A DNA stretch of 64,000 nt. Origin: Protonemura montana (taxonomy: Eukaryota; Arthropoda; Insecta; Plecoptera; Nemouridae). Shown here piece after piece: positions 45,534 through 58,200 of the stretch; within the stretch, counting starts at the first letter, position 1, and each line of letters starts with the position of its first letter. A program made the translations under genes and the position numbers. A model generated the notes under the pieces. The model had not been told where the DNA came from, ran no database searches, and was given only the letters and a program-made list of their open reading frames with translations. Where the stretch lies: contig OX387610.1 of NCBI GenBank assembly GCA_947568835.1, positions 1,924,501-1,988,500 of the forward strand, written 5' to 3'.

Positions 45534-47186
45534 ATGTCTAAAGGTTCCGACGATGATATGATTATGTCACTTCGGGAATGGAGGCAGGCGATCCGTACTC
45601 CGCCTGCCTACCGTGTCGGGAACAGTACTCTCCGTGTGCGTACACAGTTTGTGTGCATAATGATTACGCTAGCGCTTCTTGTTATTCTTATCCTCTTCAC
45701 TTACCATTCATCTCCTTCTACACACAACTATGCAGAAACTTTTAGCAAATCTCCAATTAAATCCTTGAACACTGAACTCTCTTTACCTTTCAACATCTTC
45801 AGCGGCTATAATGACACCTATCCCTTATCCTCCTCTTTAAAAACACCAGCTGGCGTTAAATATCGAATAGGCATCATAAGTGATTTAGACACAGACTCTA
45901 AAAGTGCAAAAGAAGCTGATACGTGGACGAGCATCTATCGTAAGGGCTACCTTACATGGAATCCTGTTACGAACGTTGTTACCGTGGAATGGGATGCTGT
46001 TGAACCCACAGTGCTCAAGTCGAAACTAGGCTTAGGTGGTCGAGGCATGGAGCTGTCAGAGCTGATAGTTTTCAATGCCAAGCTGCTGACATTTGACGAC
46101 AGAACGGGGGTCGTTTACGAGCTCATCAAAGACAGGCCTGTTCCGTGGTTGATTCTTGCCGATGGAGATGGAAAAGTAACAAAAGGTGGGATTCCTTTCT
46201 CAATAAATCTTTGATTCATCATCTTAGTTATGTTTAAAAGTAAAAATGTGATTGTTTTTATATTGACAGGCTTTAAGACCGAGTGGGCTGCGGTGAAAGG
46301 TCAAACGTTATACATTGGTGGCCTAGGAAAGGAGTGGACAACGCCTACAGGGGAACTCGTCAATCACGATCCCCAATGGATTAAAATGGTGTCCCCAACG
46401 GGCCAAGTTTTGCACGTAGATTGGCACGACAACTATTTAAAGCTTCGACAAGTTCTCGGAATCGAGTTTCCTGGTACGCTGCACAATCATCCTTAAAGAA
46501 AATCAACCACAACATTAGATTATCTGCATATAACTTAGCCAGAAATGTCCCTAGACTCAATCTTCATTGAATGCAAACACGGCAGATAAGACGTTGATAT
46601 CTTAGATTGCTTGAGTTTCAGATTTTGACACTAGCCTATCTAGTGTTCAGAAAAAAGCTAACTATTCAGTTTGTAAAGGTCTAGTTTAACATGATCTCTA
46701 GTCATAAATTGCACAATGATGCTTTTGCAATCTGCAATAGATTAAAGCATGAGTCATGATTGTTAGTAATGAGTAATAACATATGACTAACTGAACTTTG
46801 TTTTTTGTTCTTTAGGATATATGATTCACGAGGCTTGTGCCTGGAGCGAAGTACACAAGCGATGGTTCTTTTTGCCCCGCCGCGCTTCCAAGCAACGCTA
46901 CGACGAGGTGAAAGACGAGACCAACGGAGCCAACGTAATGCTCACGACAGACCAAGACTTCAACAACGTTCAAATGACCACCGTCGGTGAATTGATTCCT
47001 ACTCATGGTTTCTCCAGTTTTAAATTCATTCCCGGATCCGATGACAACGTTATTGTGGCACTGAAAACCGAAGAGAACAAAGGCGTTATGGCTACTTTCA
47101 TCATGGCGTTTGACATCAAAGGAAAGATGTTAATGCCGGAGACGAAGATAGCGAGTATGAAATACGAAGGGATCGAGTTTATATGA
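45534..47186 (+). CDS. CANT1: Calcium-activated nucleotidase, CANT1 / apyrase family
   Basis: Hydrolyses UDP/GDP in the secretory pathway, supporting glycosylation, or acts as a secreted apyrase in blood feeders. Three exons: 45534-46185, 46270-46473 and 46816-47186; 408 residues against about 401 in human CANT1. The N-terminus is cytosolic with a single signal-anchor at about residues 38-57 (FVCIMITLALLVILILFTY), so a Golgi type II form is likelier than a secreted one. Family blocks: ISDLDTDSKS, GRGMELSELI, TGVVYEL, PWLILADGDG, FKTEWAAVK, GYMIHEACAW, RWFFLPRRAS, THGFSSFKFIP and the end MKYEGIEFI. A candidate AATAAA is at 47485. Confidence 0.95.
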
Positions 47187-48186
47187 AAAGCTGCATTCCA
47201 AACTAATACCAGTTTTAGCCAGGAAATTGACTTTGTTGGGATGGGTTCTGGAACTTGGATAAAGTCATTGGATCCATCGTTACTTCCCAAGACAAATTCT
47301 GTTCTACTTGATATTCTGCAAACAGCCATAACGTATCAAAGAGTATGATATGACCTACAAAGTAATTTATTCTTGTGCAAGTATTACTAGAGCTGACTTA
47401 AGGTAGTTGATTGTATGTGGTACATATTACATAACAATCCACAGTAACATTTGTTATATTAATGTTGTTTATTATTTTAATAATAATAAACAATCACTTG
47501 TTTTGCAAATATCTGGATTGCCAACTTCTTTCCGTTACCTTTCTTACTTCTGTTAGGTAACCCAATAGTAAAATACAAATCTAAAGCAGACCAAAGTTAA
47601 TTTTACAAAATTGAAATCTTTCCCACCTCTATTCATCCATCTTGTATTGTTCTTACCCAACAAATCATCTTTTACTATCACTCCCCCTGTCTTTTATTCT
47701 CTTTTCCTTTCAGCCAAGCATGTCGATGTTAATCATGTTAGAACAGAAGTTGTAGTTATCAGTGTCCCTTGACCTTTGCCATTAACAAAGAAGTCAATAG
47801 ACCCATTATCTGCACTTTTAAGTGGAGAAATCAGTTGATCACCCAACAGCACAGGGTTCATCTCCAGCTCACCACCAGCTCACAGGTCAACAACATTTTA
47901 CTGATCAAAACAAGGTAAACATTCCCCAGAATTGTATAGCCATTGTGTCTTTTTTGTACAGAGAATGACTGCATTCGTTCTAAGAAGCTCGACTGATGTA
48001 ATAAACAAAATTATAGTTGGAAGTATAGTAAATTACGGTTAATTTTCTTTTCCAGTTCCAATTTAACCCTAAATTTAGCTATAAAACTGAAAGATCAGGC
48101 CTCATGCCAGTACCAAATGGTGGAGTTATCTATCGGTCTAAATCGCTAAAATCTGTTACTGTTTGATAGACACCTAGCACGTGAGG
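47187..48186. other. Intergenic, CANT1 to CPVL
   Basis: About 1 kb of AT-rich sequence with the CANT1 3' untranslated region at its start (AATAAA at 47485-47490) and the CPVL promoter presumably at its end. I see no repeat family or other gene. Confidence 0.55.
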
Positions 48187-51100
48187 ATGTTTGTGATTCT
48201 TTGTGCGCTGGCCTTAATCGGGCCGTGCGTGAGCTTCACCAACGTCTACCCGAAATACAAGCAACAGCTTATAAATGGAGACCCGGGACAACCGCTGTTC
48301 CTCACTCCGCTAATTGAGTCTGGACAGATTGCAACTGCACAAAAGCTTTCGACCGTCGATCCTCTGGAAGGAGCAGAAAACATCAAAAGCCATGCTGGAT
48401 ATTTGACAGTCAATAAGAAGCTTAATTCTAACATGTTCTTTTGGTTCTTCCCTGCAGAGGTATTTTATGATGCTGTTGTTAACATTCAAATTAAACTGAT
48501 CTTCTGTTTTAATTTAGGATCTAGATCTGAAGAAAGTAATTATTTGTCAATTTATAAAAAAACAAAACCAAGCCCCATTTATTCTTCTCAACCAGGTTGA
48601 CTACAAGAATGCCCCAGTCGTTCTTTGGCTCCAAGGAGGTCCTGGTGCTTCTTCTCTCTTTGGTCTCTTCACGGAAAATGGTCCGTTCAGCATCACACGC
48701 GATTTTAAACTGAAACGCAGGAAGTATACGTGGAGCCGAACCCATTCCGTCATCTTTATCGACAATCCCGTGGGAACGGGTTACAGCTTCACGAACAAGG
48801 ACGAAGGATACGCACGGAATGAAGTGGATGTCGGAAAGAATCTGTACTTGGCGCTCGTACAGTTCTTTACGTTGTTTTCGGAAATTCAGAAGAATGCCTT
48901 CTTTGTGACGGGTGAATCGTATGGAGGTACGGTACTTGGTATTGTATACTTGTAAAATTTATTTCTAGCTCAAGTGAGATGGTATTATTGTCAATAGCCA
49001 AAATTTTGAACATGGCCAAATGGGAAGCAATTTTCTCATTAGCGTTCCAGGATTTTAAACTAATGAAACTTAGCTGCGCCCAAAAATCCTTGACATTTTC
49101 TAAATGAATACGCACTGATACAGCCTTGATACCGTAAAAAGTATTTAATGTGCTTGTAATTTCCTCTTCCAAGAAATTTATATTTTTGCCCCTTGAAATC
49201 TTGATATTGTTATGATTGAGTTGTCAGCTCTCAAGTCGTTACCACGGTATTTGTCCATCTTGAAGCGGTGGTTTCTAGAAACCCTGAGGTTCTGGGTTTG
49301 TGTAGCAAATGTTCAATGCTTAGTTAGTATTCCATTAACATCTACAGGTACCAACAAAGTTACCATCTAATGTACCATCTAACAAAACTATTTTTTTTAG
49401 GAAAGTATGTACCAGCAGTCTCGTATGCCATCCACTTGAACAACCCTACTGCCCAGCTGAAGATCAACTTCCAAGGTTATTTTGTTGCTTTTCTAGGCAG
49501 TATACAGATTTATTTAAAATAGATTTCAACATTTTAAACTATGAGTGAATGTTGCATATTACATCTCATTATGGCTTAGCAAACACATTTTGCGTTGTGT
49601 TGTAAGATGACCATAGCGATATCTAGGGACGACCATACAGGGACGATAATATATGTATAGATCAAAGCTAATCAGCCAAAATTCACAAAATTCAGTCGGA
49701 AATGAGTGAATAAAAAGAGAAAGAAAACAAATATGGGCTCAAAAACTTCACAGCTTCTTTATTATGATATATTTCACATCTTTGCAAAACACTATAAATT
49801 TAGCGGTATCACTACAAAACGTTTATACAAAATCTAAAAAATGTCGTACATTTTGAATGGTTTCAAATGTATTTGACCGATTTTGGGGGTCTAAGTTGAG
49901 AACACAAAAATGTGCTTTGTTTATTTTGTTAAAATTGGAGCAGACATTGGGCTGCTAAACAAACACAAACAAGTGATGTTCTTTCTAGGGTCAGTGAACT
50001 TAAAGATTTCACTACGCTCATCAACAATTCACTTCTTTTTTTAACAATTTCCGATAACGTACATTGTTCAACAATGTTGTGGTTGAGAATCAGACTTGCT
50101 CTCTTGAGATTGAGGGTCAAAAAACAGTCCTGAAGATATCGGCGCCAATGAAATGTCAACTTTTTAGGTCCTTTTTAGGACCACAAGTCAATCTCAACAG
50201 AGCACAACATTCACCCATTCACCCATGGCTCTGAACAACTTCACCAAACAATTGTTCAACATGTTCATTACATTAATTCCAGTGAGTAGTAAATATTGTA
50301 AAATTCCAATCCCGTTACCTTTGTAAAAAGTGCTAAGAATTATAACGCCCCTGACTAAAATGTGTCTTTCCCCAGGTATGGCGATTGGTAACGGGCTCAG
50401 TGACCCGGAGCATATGCTCCGTTATGGAGACTACTTGTACCAGTTGGGGCTGATCGACATCAATGCTCGGCAGACTTTCCACCAGCAGGAAGCAATCGGA
50501 GTCAAGTACATTCAGGAGAAGAAGTTCACAGATGCATTCAATGTTAGTTTGTACAATTTGAGCTTTACGACTTTTTTGTGGTGTTTAATGAACCGTGATT
50601 TTGACGACGAGCTCTGTGGCTCTGGTTGAGTGGTTTCGTTAATGAGTGGATGATGATGAACCTGATTGAGCCTAGAAGGTAGGAGAGGAAACCCGGTGCT
50701 GGCAGGTAGCCTACTACTGATGAAGACCAAGGGGACCACCGGCTTAACGTCCCTTCCGAAGGACGGTACAACTCGAACAACAGGATTCCTCCACAAATCC
50801 ATGCTGTCGAGAGGTTGATAAGTAAGGCGGGTGAAGTTGCTGTACTAACTTTCATCCCTCCAACCTCTCTCCCGAACAGAACTGGTCTTGTGCATGATGG
50901 TCACACATCCAATACCTGACCCAGAGCAGTGTTGCTGAACTTTCATCCCTCCAACCTCTCTCCCGAACAGAACTGGTCATGTGCATGATGGTCACACATC
51001 CAATACCTGACCCAGCGCAGTGTTGCTGAATTTCAGTGATCTCATGAAAACCTGTGTTTCCAACATGGCAAACCGTTCGGTTTTGCATTTGGAAATCGAA

Positions 51101-53412
51101 ATGGGAAATTAAGATGGTAATTTAATAGAAAAGGAATGTGTTGTATACAAAAGTTTCTGCAATTTTGTAAGTTTTTGTAAATTTTAACCACACAGAGTTT
51201 GAAACTGCAGATTGAAAACAAATAGAGAAACAGTTGCCAATTTTAAAATCACCATCTCCCTTACAAGTGTACTGGATTTTATGCTTGTAAGATGATTTAA
51301 ATTAATTAAATAACTTCCAGGTATTTGACAACTTGCTGAACGGAGATATGACTCCGCAAGGCTCTCTGTTTTACAACTTGACTGGCTTCACGTTCTACTT
51401 CAACTATTTGCACAACAAGGAAGAGTCCGACGACGGTGATATGGGGGTTTATATTCAGAGAGCTGATGTTAGGAAAGCAATCCACGTCGGCAACTCAACG
51501 TGGCATACTGACAATAAGGTGAGTTGGTACTCAACACTTGCTAGTTGGTATTTGAGTTGAGCAGGAATGAAACAAACTGGAATAATTAGAGTATTGAGTC
51601 TTTATTGAATGGAAAGCAAAGCAATGACTTATTTTATTTACCTGCGAAAAAATCCGACATTTTTTTTTTTGTATTTTTATGTGTTTGTTTGAATTGATTT
51701 GAATTAAATTTAGCATTTTTTGCAAATTTTCAAAAGTTGCATAAACACTACAACCTGGTATTATAATTTTCCTAACTCCTAGTTAAAGTGGGAGTTAAAT
51801 TCATTGCCATGGCAACAATTTTAACAAAGTGAAAACATTGAAAACCCTGGCTTAAACAAAACTTAATGAAGTTTTGTGAATATGTTGACCGCTTTCAGAA
51901 TAATCATGTCTAAGAGTTACAAATCGGCAAGTTTTTGCAATCCAGTGTTATTCACATTTTTCAAGTCTTTTTCTGGAAAGCTTCAGATCTTTTTTAACCG
52001 AGAATCAATTCTATAACATTCCTTTACCACACTTCAAGGAAGCAAGTCATTTAGCAGATATTTGCAAGAAGAGAAGAGATATAGCAAGATATTTGTCGTG
52101 CTTTATAAAAATGGACATTATGTTTTAATAATCCAGTTTTGGCTTCAAGAAATGTCATATATTCTGTACAACTCTACCACTATTATTATTATTATTATTT
52201 TATTATATTTTATGCAACATTATCTACCTACACAAATGTATTCTAGAATATAAGGCCCATACAATTACAGTCAGTAGCCAATAAACAAATTCATACTTAA
52301 CCCTCATCTTACGACGCGGTAAGAAGCGTTTGTGAAACCCTAGTTTTATTTCATTGCATCATTTTGTTGGCTTTCAGACAAAACTAACCAGCATTTCCAT
52401 GTTTATATGTGTGCAGATTTATCTTGAGCTTGATTCTGCGTTTATTTTCAGGTGGAAACAATGCTAGTAGCAGATGTGATGGATTCCGTTCGACCATGGG
52501 TAGAAGTACTTCTTGAGAACTACCGAGTTCTCATCTACAACGGTCAATTGGATATCATCGTTGCTTATCCATTGACTCTGGGCTACCTTCAAGCTCTTCA
52601 AGTAAGATGCAAGGAAATAAAAACACACAATTTAATTGCAAAGTTTTGTTTGTTGAAATAACTACTTAGGTCTGGTTTTACCAAAATGTTCAACTGCAGC
52701 ATAATTTAAACTTATGAGGCAGGTGACGGAGTGAAAATCAGATAGGAATTTAGAGAAGCAGATGACAAAATGTGTTACGAAACTTACTATCCTATTACTA
52801 AACTGCCAAAGCCTAGCAAATAAGTTTGTTAATTTTAGGCAAATGCTTGAAATCTACAACCCCGATATCGTTATGGCCATAGAAACATGGCTACATGAAG
52901 GAATTACTGACGCAACGACTGATAAAAACATTTTATTATTATGAACACTATAAACGTCTCAAAAATTGATGCCCTAACGGGGACTCGAACCCTGATCTCC
53001 ACCTGTCGCGGGTGTTGCTCTAACCAATTAAGCTTCTTGGACACTGGCTTTTTGAGATGATTTTAGTGTATTTGATGAGATTGACGAATCTCCAGAATTG
53101 ACAGGTTGTGACGTGATATAGCGTCACTAGAATCAGAGTGACTGTGAGTATTCACAGCCTCATGGTTTTACTCCTTGGTACTCCTATCTCTAACCTCTCG
53201 ACTTGTTCCTCCAGTTCTCCGGTGCCGACGAATACAAGACGGCACCGAGATATCAGTGGTACGTTGGACAAGAGCTGGCCGGCTTCGTCAAGACCGCTGG
53301 AAATCTGACCGAAGTGCTGGTCAGAAATGCCGGTCATATGGTGCCCAGTGACCAACCCAAGTGGGCATCTGATTTGCTCAACCGGTTCACCGCCAACAAA
53401 CCTTTCCATTGA
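48187..53412 (+). CDS. CPVL: Serine carboxypeptidase, CPVL (vitellogenic-like) type
   Basis: S10-family carboxypeptidase acting in lysosomes or secreted fluids. Seven exons: 48187-48459, 48596-48926, 49401-49475, 50376-50542, 51321-51518, 52452-52601 and 53215-53412; 463 residues against 476 in human CPVL. The ATG at 48187 gives a signal peptide (MFVILCALALIGPCVSF). Visible: AGYLTVNKKLNSNMFFWFFPA, WLQGGPGASSLFGLF oxyanion region, NPVGTGYSFT, catalytic Ser199 in GESYGGKYVPA, Asp382 in YNGQLDIIV and His439 in NAGHMVPSDQP. The catalytic triad is complete, so an active enzyme is expected. AATAAA signals are at 53487 and 53502. A LINE fragment and a tRNA-type SINE sit in the last intron, a 5S-headed SINE in intron 4. 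Confidence 0.95.
50570..51086 (-). mobile_element. 5S rRNA-derived SINE with two heads
   Basis: Minus-strand copy in CPVL intron 4, with tail starting about 28 bases after exon 4 and head ending near 51086 (CCAACATGGCAAACCGTTCG). Two 5S-like units are seen, both containing CAATACCTGACCCAG. Confidence 0.86.
52762..52940 (+). mobile_element. Non-LTR retrotransposon fragment, endonuclease N-terminus
   Basis: The frame reads TKLTILLLNCQSLANKF ... YNPDIVMAIETWLHEGI, the start of the apurinic-type endonuclease domain of LINE ORF2 (L-N-x-Q-S-L and P-D-I-x-x-x-E-T-W-L). It stops where the tRNA-type SINE begins at about 52935. It is a relic in CPVL intron 6. Confidence 0.8.
52935..53170 (-). mobile_element. 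tRNA-derived SINE
   Basis: Single-head copy inserted at the end of a LINE fragment in CPVL intron 6. GGGGACTCGAACCCTGATCT is the B-box side in complement, and TTAATTGGTTAGAGC the A-box side. It ends about 45 bases before CPVL exon 7. Confidence 0.8.
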
Positions 53413-53486
53413 TTTCTTTAAAAGCTAGACTTGCCATATTGCTGCTGTACTGTTTTATCTTCTAGGTGGAAGAATTGATGTTATGT

Positions 53487-53507
53487 AATAAAATAATTAT
53501 CAATAAA
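53487..53507 (+). terminator. Polyadenylation signals of CPVL
   Basis: Two AATAAA hexamers, at 53487-53492 and 53502-53507, follow the CPVL stop codon by about 75 and 90 bases. Confidence 0.6.
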
Positions 53508-54632
53508 ATACTGTCTATTCATTGTGTGAATTCTGATTTAAATTTCAAATGCTTGCATTTGAAGTATTGTAAGTATTGAAAGTATTTTTATAATACAAAT
53601 AGGGTTCAAAGAGGCTTCTTCACCAACACAAATATCCATTTGTGTTGGTGAAGAAGGTATGCAACTTACCGGAGAAGAAAGTTGACGTCGTGTGATGCAC
53701 TTGTCGAGAAATCTCTGGGTGTTGTGATGACATAAACTCTTGACTCGATCACCGAGCGTGTTAATAAGCGGTTAGACTTTACGAGTAAGTGAAATCTGAT
53801 TTAAATGGCAAACGCTTGCAATGCGTGGGGTATTTTATTATTAGGAACACTAACAACCTCATAAAAATTGATGTCCAAACGGAGACTCGAACATGTTTGG
53901 CCACTTTCAGTGTAAAATAAAATCATTCCTATGTGAACCCCAAACTGTTTCAAGAAATAAATAATAACATTTATAAATTTAAAACTACTTAATGAAGACC
54001 GATTCATTCGTGCGTTAAATGACGCTCTGGTCTGGCACTGGTCTAATGATCGGTGATCTTCGGAACAATCTTCCTTTTTATTATCTCATTACTTTCCATT
54101 GCTCTGGAAAAAATTACAGAAAAAGGTACTTTAGGCGGCTACAAATAATGATAAATAAATCAAATCGAAAAATAATTCGAGTTACAAAACTCAATGTACA
54201 TGTAATTAGACTTCGATCACATTCAAGGTATCTTTAAATACATTGCGACAATTACACTGGCATTAGAGTAGAGCTACTAGCGTGCGGTCAATTGATTTAA
54301 TTGCATTCAATAGAATCAGTTTGTTTTACCTGCAAAATGCGACATGATTACGAAATGAGTTGAATTGTTGCCCCTGGCAAGCGACTTTCTTCTGTTCATG
54401 TAAAGAATTAAATAGGAGGGATTCTAGCCTTGGGTTTACACGCATGTCTCAGGGTTAGTGTTAAGCCGAGTTCACAAAAAATAACGACATAAGACAGAAA
54501 CTAAACTGACACAAGAGCCACACAGCTATAGCTCTATAGCCAGTGATGGAGCCAGTACCGTTTCGAGTGGACGTGTACTAATTATTGTGAACAGGATTTT
54601 TTCTGGCCTTCATTTCCTTGCATCTGATAGTA
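53508..54632. other. Intergenic, CPVL to FAR (convergent 3' ends)
   Basis: Holds a tRNA-type SINE part (53780-53895) and a 5S-SINE scrap (about 54010-54055), then unique AT-rich sequence up to the 41-bp array. No gene is visible. Confidence 0.55.
53780..53895 (-). mobile_element. tRNA-type SINE, 3' part
   Basis: Contains GTGAAATCTGATTTAAATGG, GCAAACGCTTGCAATGCGTG and the CTCATAAAAATTGATGTCC junction up to the B box. It lies between CPVL and FAR. Comparable tail-only fragments are at 8808-8893, 11020-11078, 24288-24355, 39545-39635 and 55595-55660. Confidence 0.7.
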
Positions 54633-55040
54633 TCCTGCCAGCTGATTTCAAATAACCTGGATAGAGCATAGGATCCAGCCAGCTGATCTCAAATAACCTA
54701 GATAGAGCATAGGATCCAGCCAGCTGATCTCAAATAACCTGGATAGAGCATAGGATCCAGCCAGCTGATCTCAAATAACCTGGATAAAGCATAGGATCCA
54801 GCCAGCTGATCTCAAATAACCTGGATAGAGCATAGGATCCAGCCAGCTGATCTCAAATAACCTGAATAGAGCATAGAATCCAGCCAGCTGATCTTAAATA
54901 ACCTGGATAGAACATAGGATCCAGCCAGCTGATCTCAAATAACCTGGATGGAGCATAGGATCCAGCCTGCTGATATCAAATAACCTGGATAGAACATATG
55001 GATCCAGACAGCTGATCTCAAATAACCTGAATAAAGGATA
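54633..55040 (-). repeat. 41-bp minisatellite, about 9.5 units, inverted locus
   Basis: TCAAATAACCTGGATAGAGC followed by ATAGGATCCAGCCAGCTGAT recurs every 41 bp. It is the reverse complement of the unit at 37994-38490 and more diverged, with a one-base insertion in one unit. It lies between CPVL and the last FAR exon. Confidence 0.93.
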
Positions 55041-55298
55041 AGATTCCGGTACTCCTATCATTTCAATGCTAATTTAAGAATTTTTTAAACACATTTTTAA
55101 TTAATTTTGAAAACTACGAAAACTTCCGAGAAGCACGAGCTCTTAGAGAGAACTCGAAATCAGGGACTTTCAAGATGGCTGCCTAGGCTTCAAAGTCACT
55201 CCATGGCAACAGCTATCCAGGTTATTGGATATCATTGGTTTCTATTCGCAATAGTTTAGTTGCCCTGTGACGTGTCTATGATGAAAGCTGGAGTCGCT

Positions 55299-58200
55299 TC
55301 ACGTTTGAAAGATCAGCGACAGGATGCTTAATGCAGCGTAGCAAAGCAGAACTATAATCACAGCCATTGACAAGGAGTGGAGCCAAAACAACCTGTAATT
55401 ACAAGAATAATAATTAGTTTTGGATTTAATTCCTTAGAGTATAAGGAATGGTACGATTCCAAAGAACGTTTAGGCACAAAACTTAGCATAGTCTTTACGC
55501 CTTTACCCTAACCAATCTTTTCTTCAAGTATTCAATGTCTTACCAGACAAAAATCTTCCGAAGTAAAAAAATTAGACATAGCTCACGCTGAAGAACCTGA
55601 TTTCAATTTCAAATACTCGTAAGTATTTTATTATTAAAAAGGAACACTAATAAAAAAAAAGCAATTTCTTATATGTTTTGGAGATTTAAGAAGCTCTGTC
55701 AGGCTATCTCAGCATCTCCTTGGCTACCAAACGTTGAATCTACCATTGAACCTCCTATGCTAGGCCATGATAAACCCGTGGTAACATAAGATAGCAGAAT
55801 TGAGAAGCTCTGTCAGGCGATCTCAGCATCTCCATGGCTACCAAACGTTGAATCTACCATTGAACCTCCTATGCTAGGCCATGATATACCCGTGGTAACA
55901 TAAGATAGCAGAATTGAGAAGCTCTGTCAGGCGATCTCAGCATCTCCATGGCTACCAAACGTTGAATCTACCATTGAACCTCCTATGCTAGGCCATGATA
56001 TACCCGTGGTAACATAAGATAGCAGAATTGAGAAGCTCTGTCAGGCGATCTCAGCATCTCCATGGCTACCAAACGTTGAATCTACCATTGAACCTCCTAT
56101 GCTAGGCCATGATATACCCGTGGTAACATAAGATAGCAGAATTGAGAAGCTCTGTCAGGCGATCTCAGCATCTCCATGGCTACCAAACGTTGAATCTACC
56201 ATTGAACCTCCTATGCTAGGCCATGATATACCCGTGGTAACATAAGATAGCAGAATTGAGAAGCTCTGTCAGGTGATCTCAGCATCTCCTTGGCTACCAA
56301 ACGTTGAATCTACCATTGAACCTCCTATGCTAGACCATGATATACCCGTGGTAACATAAGATAGCAGAATTGAGAAGCTCTGTCAGGCAATCTCAGCATC
56401 TCCATGGCTACCAAACGTTGAATCTACCATTGAACCTCCTATGCTAGGCCATGATATACCCGTGGTAACATAAGATAGCAGAATTGAGAAGCTCTGTCAG
56501 GCGATCTCAGCATCTCCATGGCTACCAAACGTTGAATCTACCATTGAACCTCCTATGCTAGGCCATGATGTACCCGTGGTAACATAAGATAGCAGAATTG
56601 AGAAGCTCTGTCAGGCGATCTTAGCATCTCCATGGCTACCAAACGTTGAATCTACCATTGAACCTCCTATGCTAGGCTATGATATACCTGTGGTAACATA
56701 AGATAGCAGAATTGAGAAGCTCTGTCAGGCGATCTCAGCATCTCCATGGCTACCTAACGTTGAATCTACCATTGAACCTCCTATGCTAGGCCATGATATA
56801 CCCGTGGTAACATAAGATAGCAGAATTGAGAAGCTCTGTCAGGCGATCTCAGCATCTCCATGGCTACCAAACGTTGAATCTACCATTGAACCTCCTATGC
56901 TAGGTCATGATATACCCGTGGTAACATAAGATAGCAGAATTGAGAAGCTCTGTCAGGCGATCTCAGCATCTCCATGGCTACCAAACGTTGAATCCACCAT
57001 TGAACCTCCTATGCTAGGCCATGATATACCCGTGGTAACATAAGATAGCAGAATTGAGAAGCTCTGTCAGGCGATCTCAGCATCTCCATGGCTACCAAAC
57101 GTTGAATCTACCATTGAACCTCCTATGCTAGACCATGATGTACCCGTGGTAACATAAGATAGCAGAATTGAGAAGCTCTGTCAGGTGATCTCAGCATCTC
57201 CATTGCTACCAAACGTTGAATCTACCATTGAACCTCCTATGCTAGGCCATGATATACCCGTGGTAACATAAGATAGCAGAATTGAGAAGCTCTGTCAGGC
57301 GATCTCAGCATCTCCTTGGCTACCAAACGTTGAATCTACCATTGAACCTCCTATGCTAGACCATGATGTACCCGTGATAACATAAGATAGCAGAATTGAG
57401 AAGCTCTGTCAGGTGATCTCAGCATCTCCATGGCTACCAAACGTTGAATCTACCATTGAACCTCCTATGCTAGACCATGATATACCCGTGGTAACATAAG
57501 ACAGCAGAATTGAGAAGCTCTGTCAGGCGATCTCAGCATCTCCATGGCTACCAAACGTTGAATCTACCATTGAACCTCCTATGCTAGGCCATGATATACC
57601 CGTGGTAACATAAGATAGCAGAATTGAGAAGCTCTGTCAGGCTATCTCAGCATCTCCATGGCTACCAAACGTTGAATCTACCATTGAACCTCCTATGCTA
57701 GGCCATGATATACCGGTGGTAACATAAGATAGCAGAATTGAGAAGCTCTGTCAGGCGATCTCAGCATCTCCATGGCTACCAAACGTTGAATCTACCATTG
57801 AACCTCCTATGCTAGACCATGATATACCCGTGGTAACATAAGATAGCAGAATTGAGAAGCTCTGTCAGGCGATCTCAGCATCTCCTTGGCTACCAAACGT
57901 TGAATCTACCATTGAACCTCCTATGCTAGACCATGATGTACCCGTGGTAACATAAGATAGCAGAATTGAGAAGCTCTGTCAGGCTATCTCAGCATCTTCT
58001 TGGCTACCAAACGTTGAATCTACCATTGAACCTCCTATGCTAGACCATGATGTACCCGTGGTAACATAAGATAGCAGAATTGAGAAGCTCTGTCAGGCTA
58101 TCTCAGCATCTCCTTGGCTACCAAACGTTGAATCTACCATTGAACCTCCTATGCTAGACCATGATGTACCCGTGGTAACATAAGATAGCAGAATTGAGAA

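Noticed and set aside
47003..47329. 108-codon minus-strand frame
   Set aside because: Antisense shadow of CANT1 exon 3.
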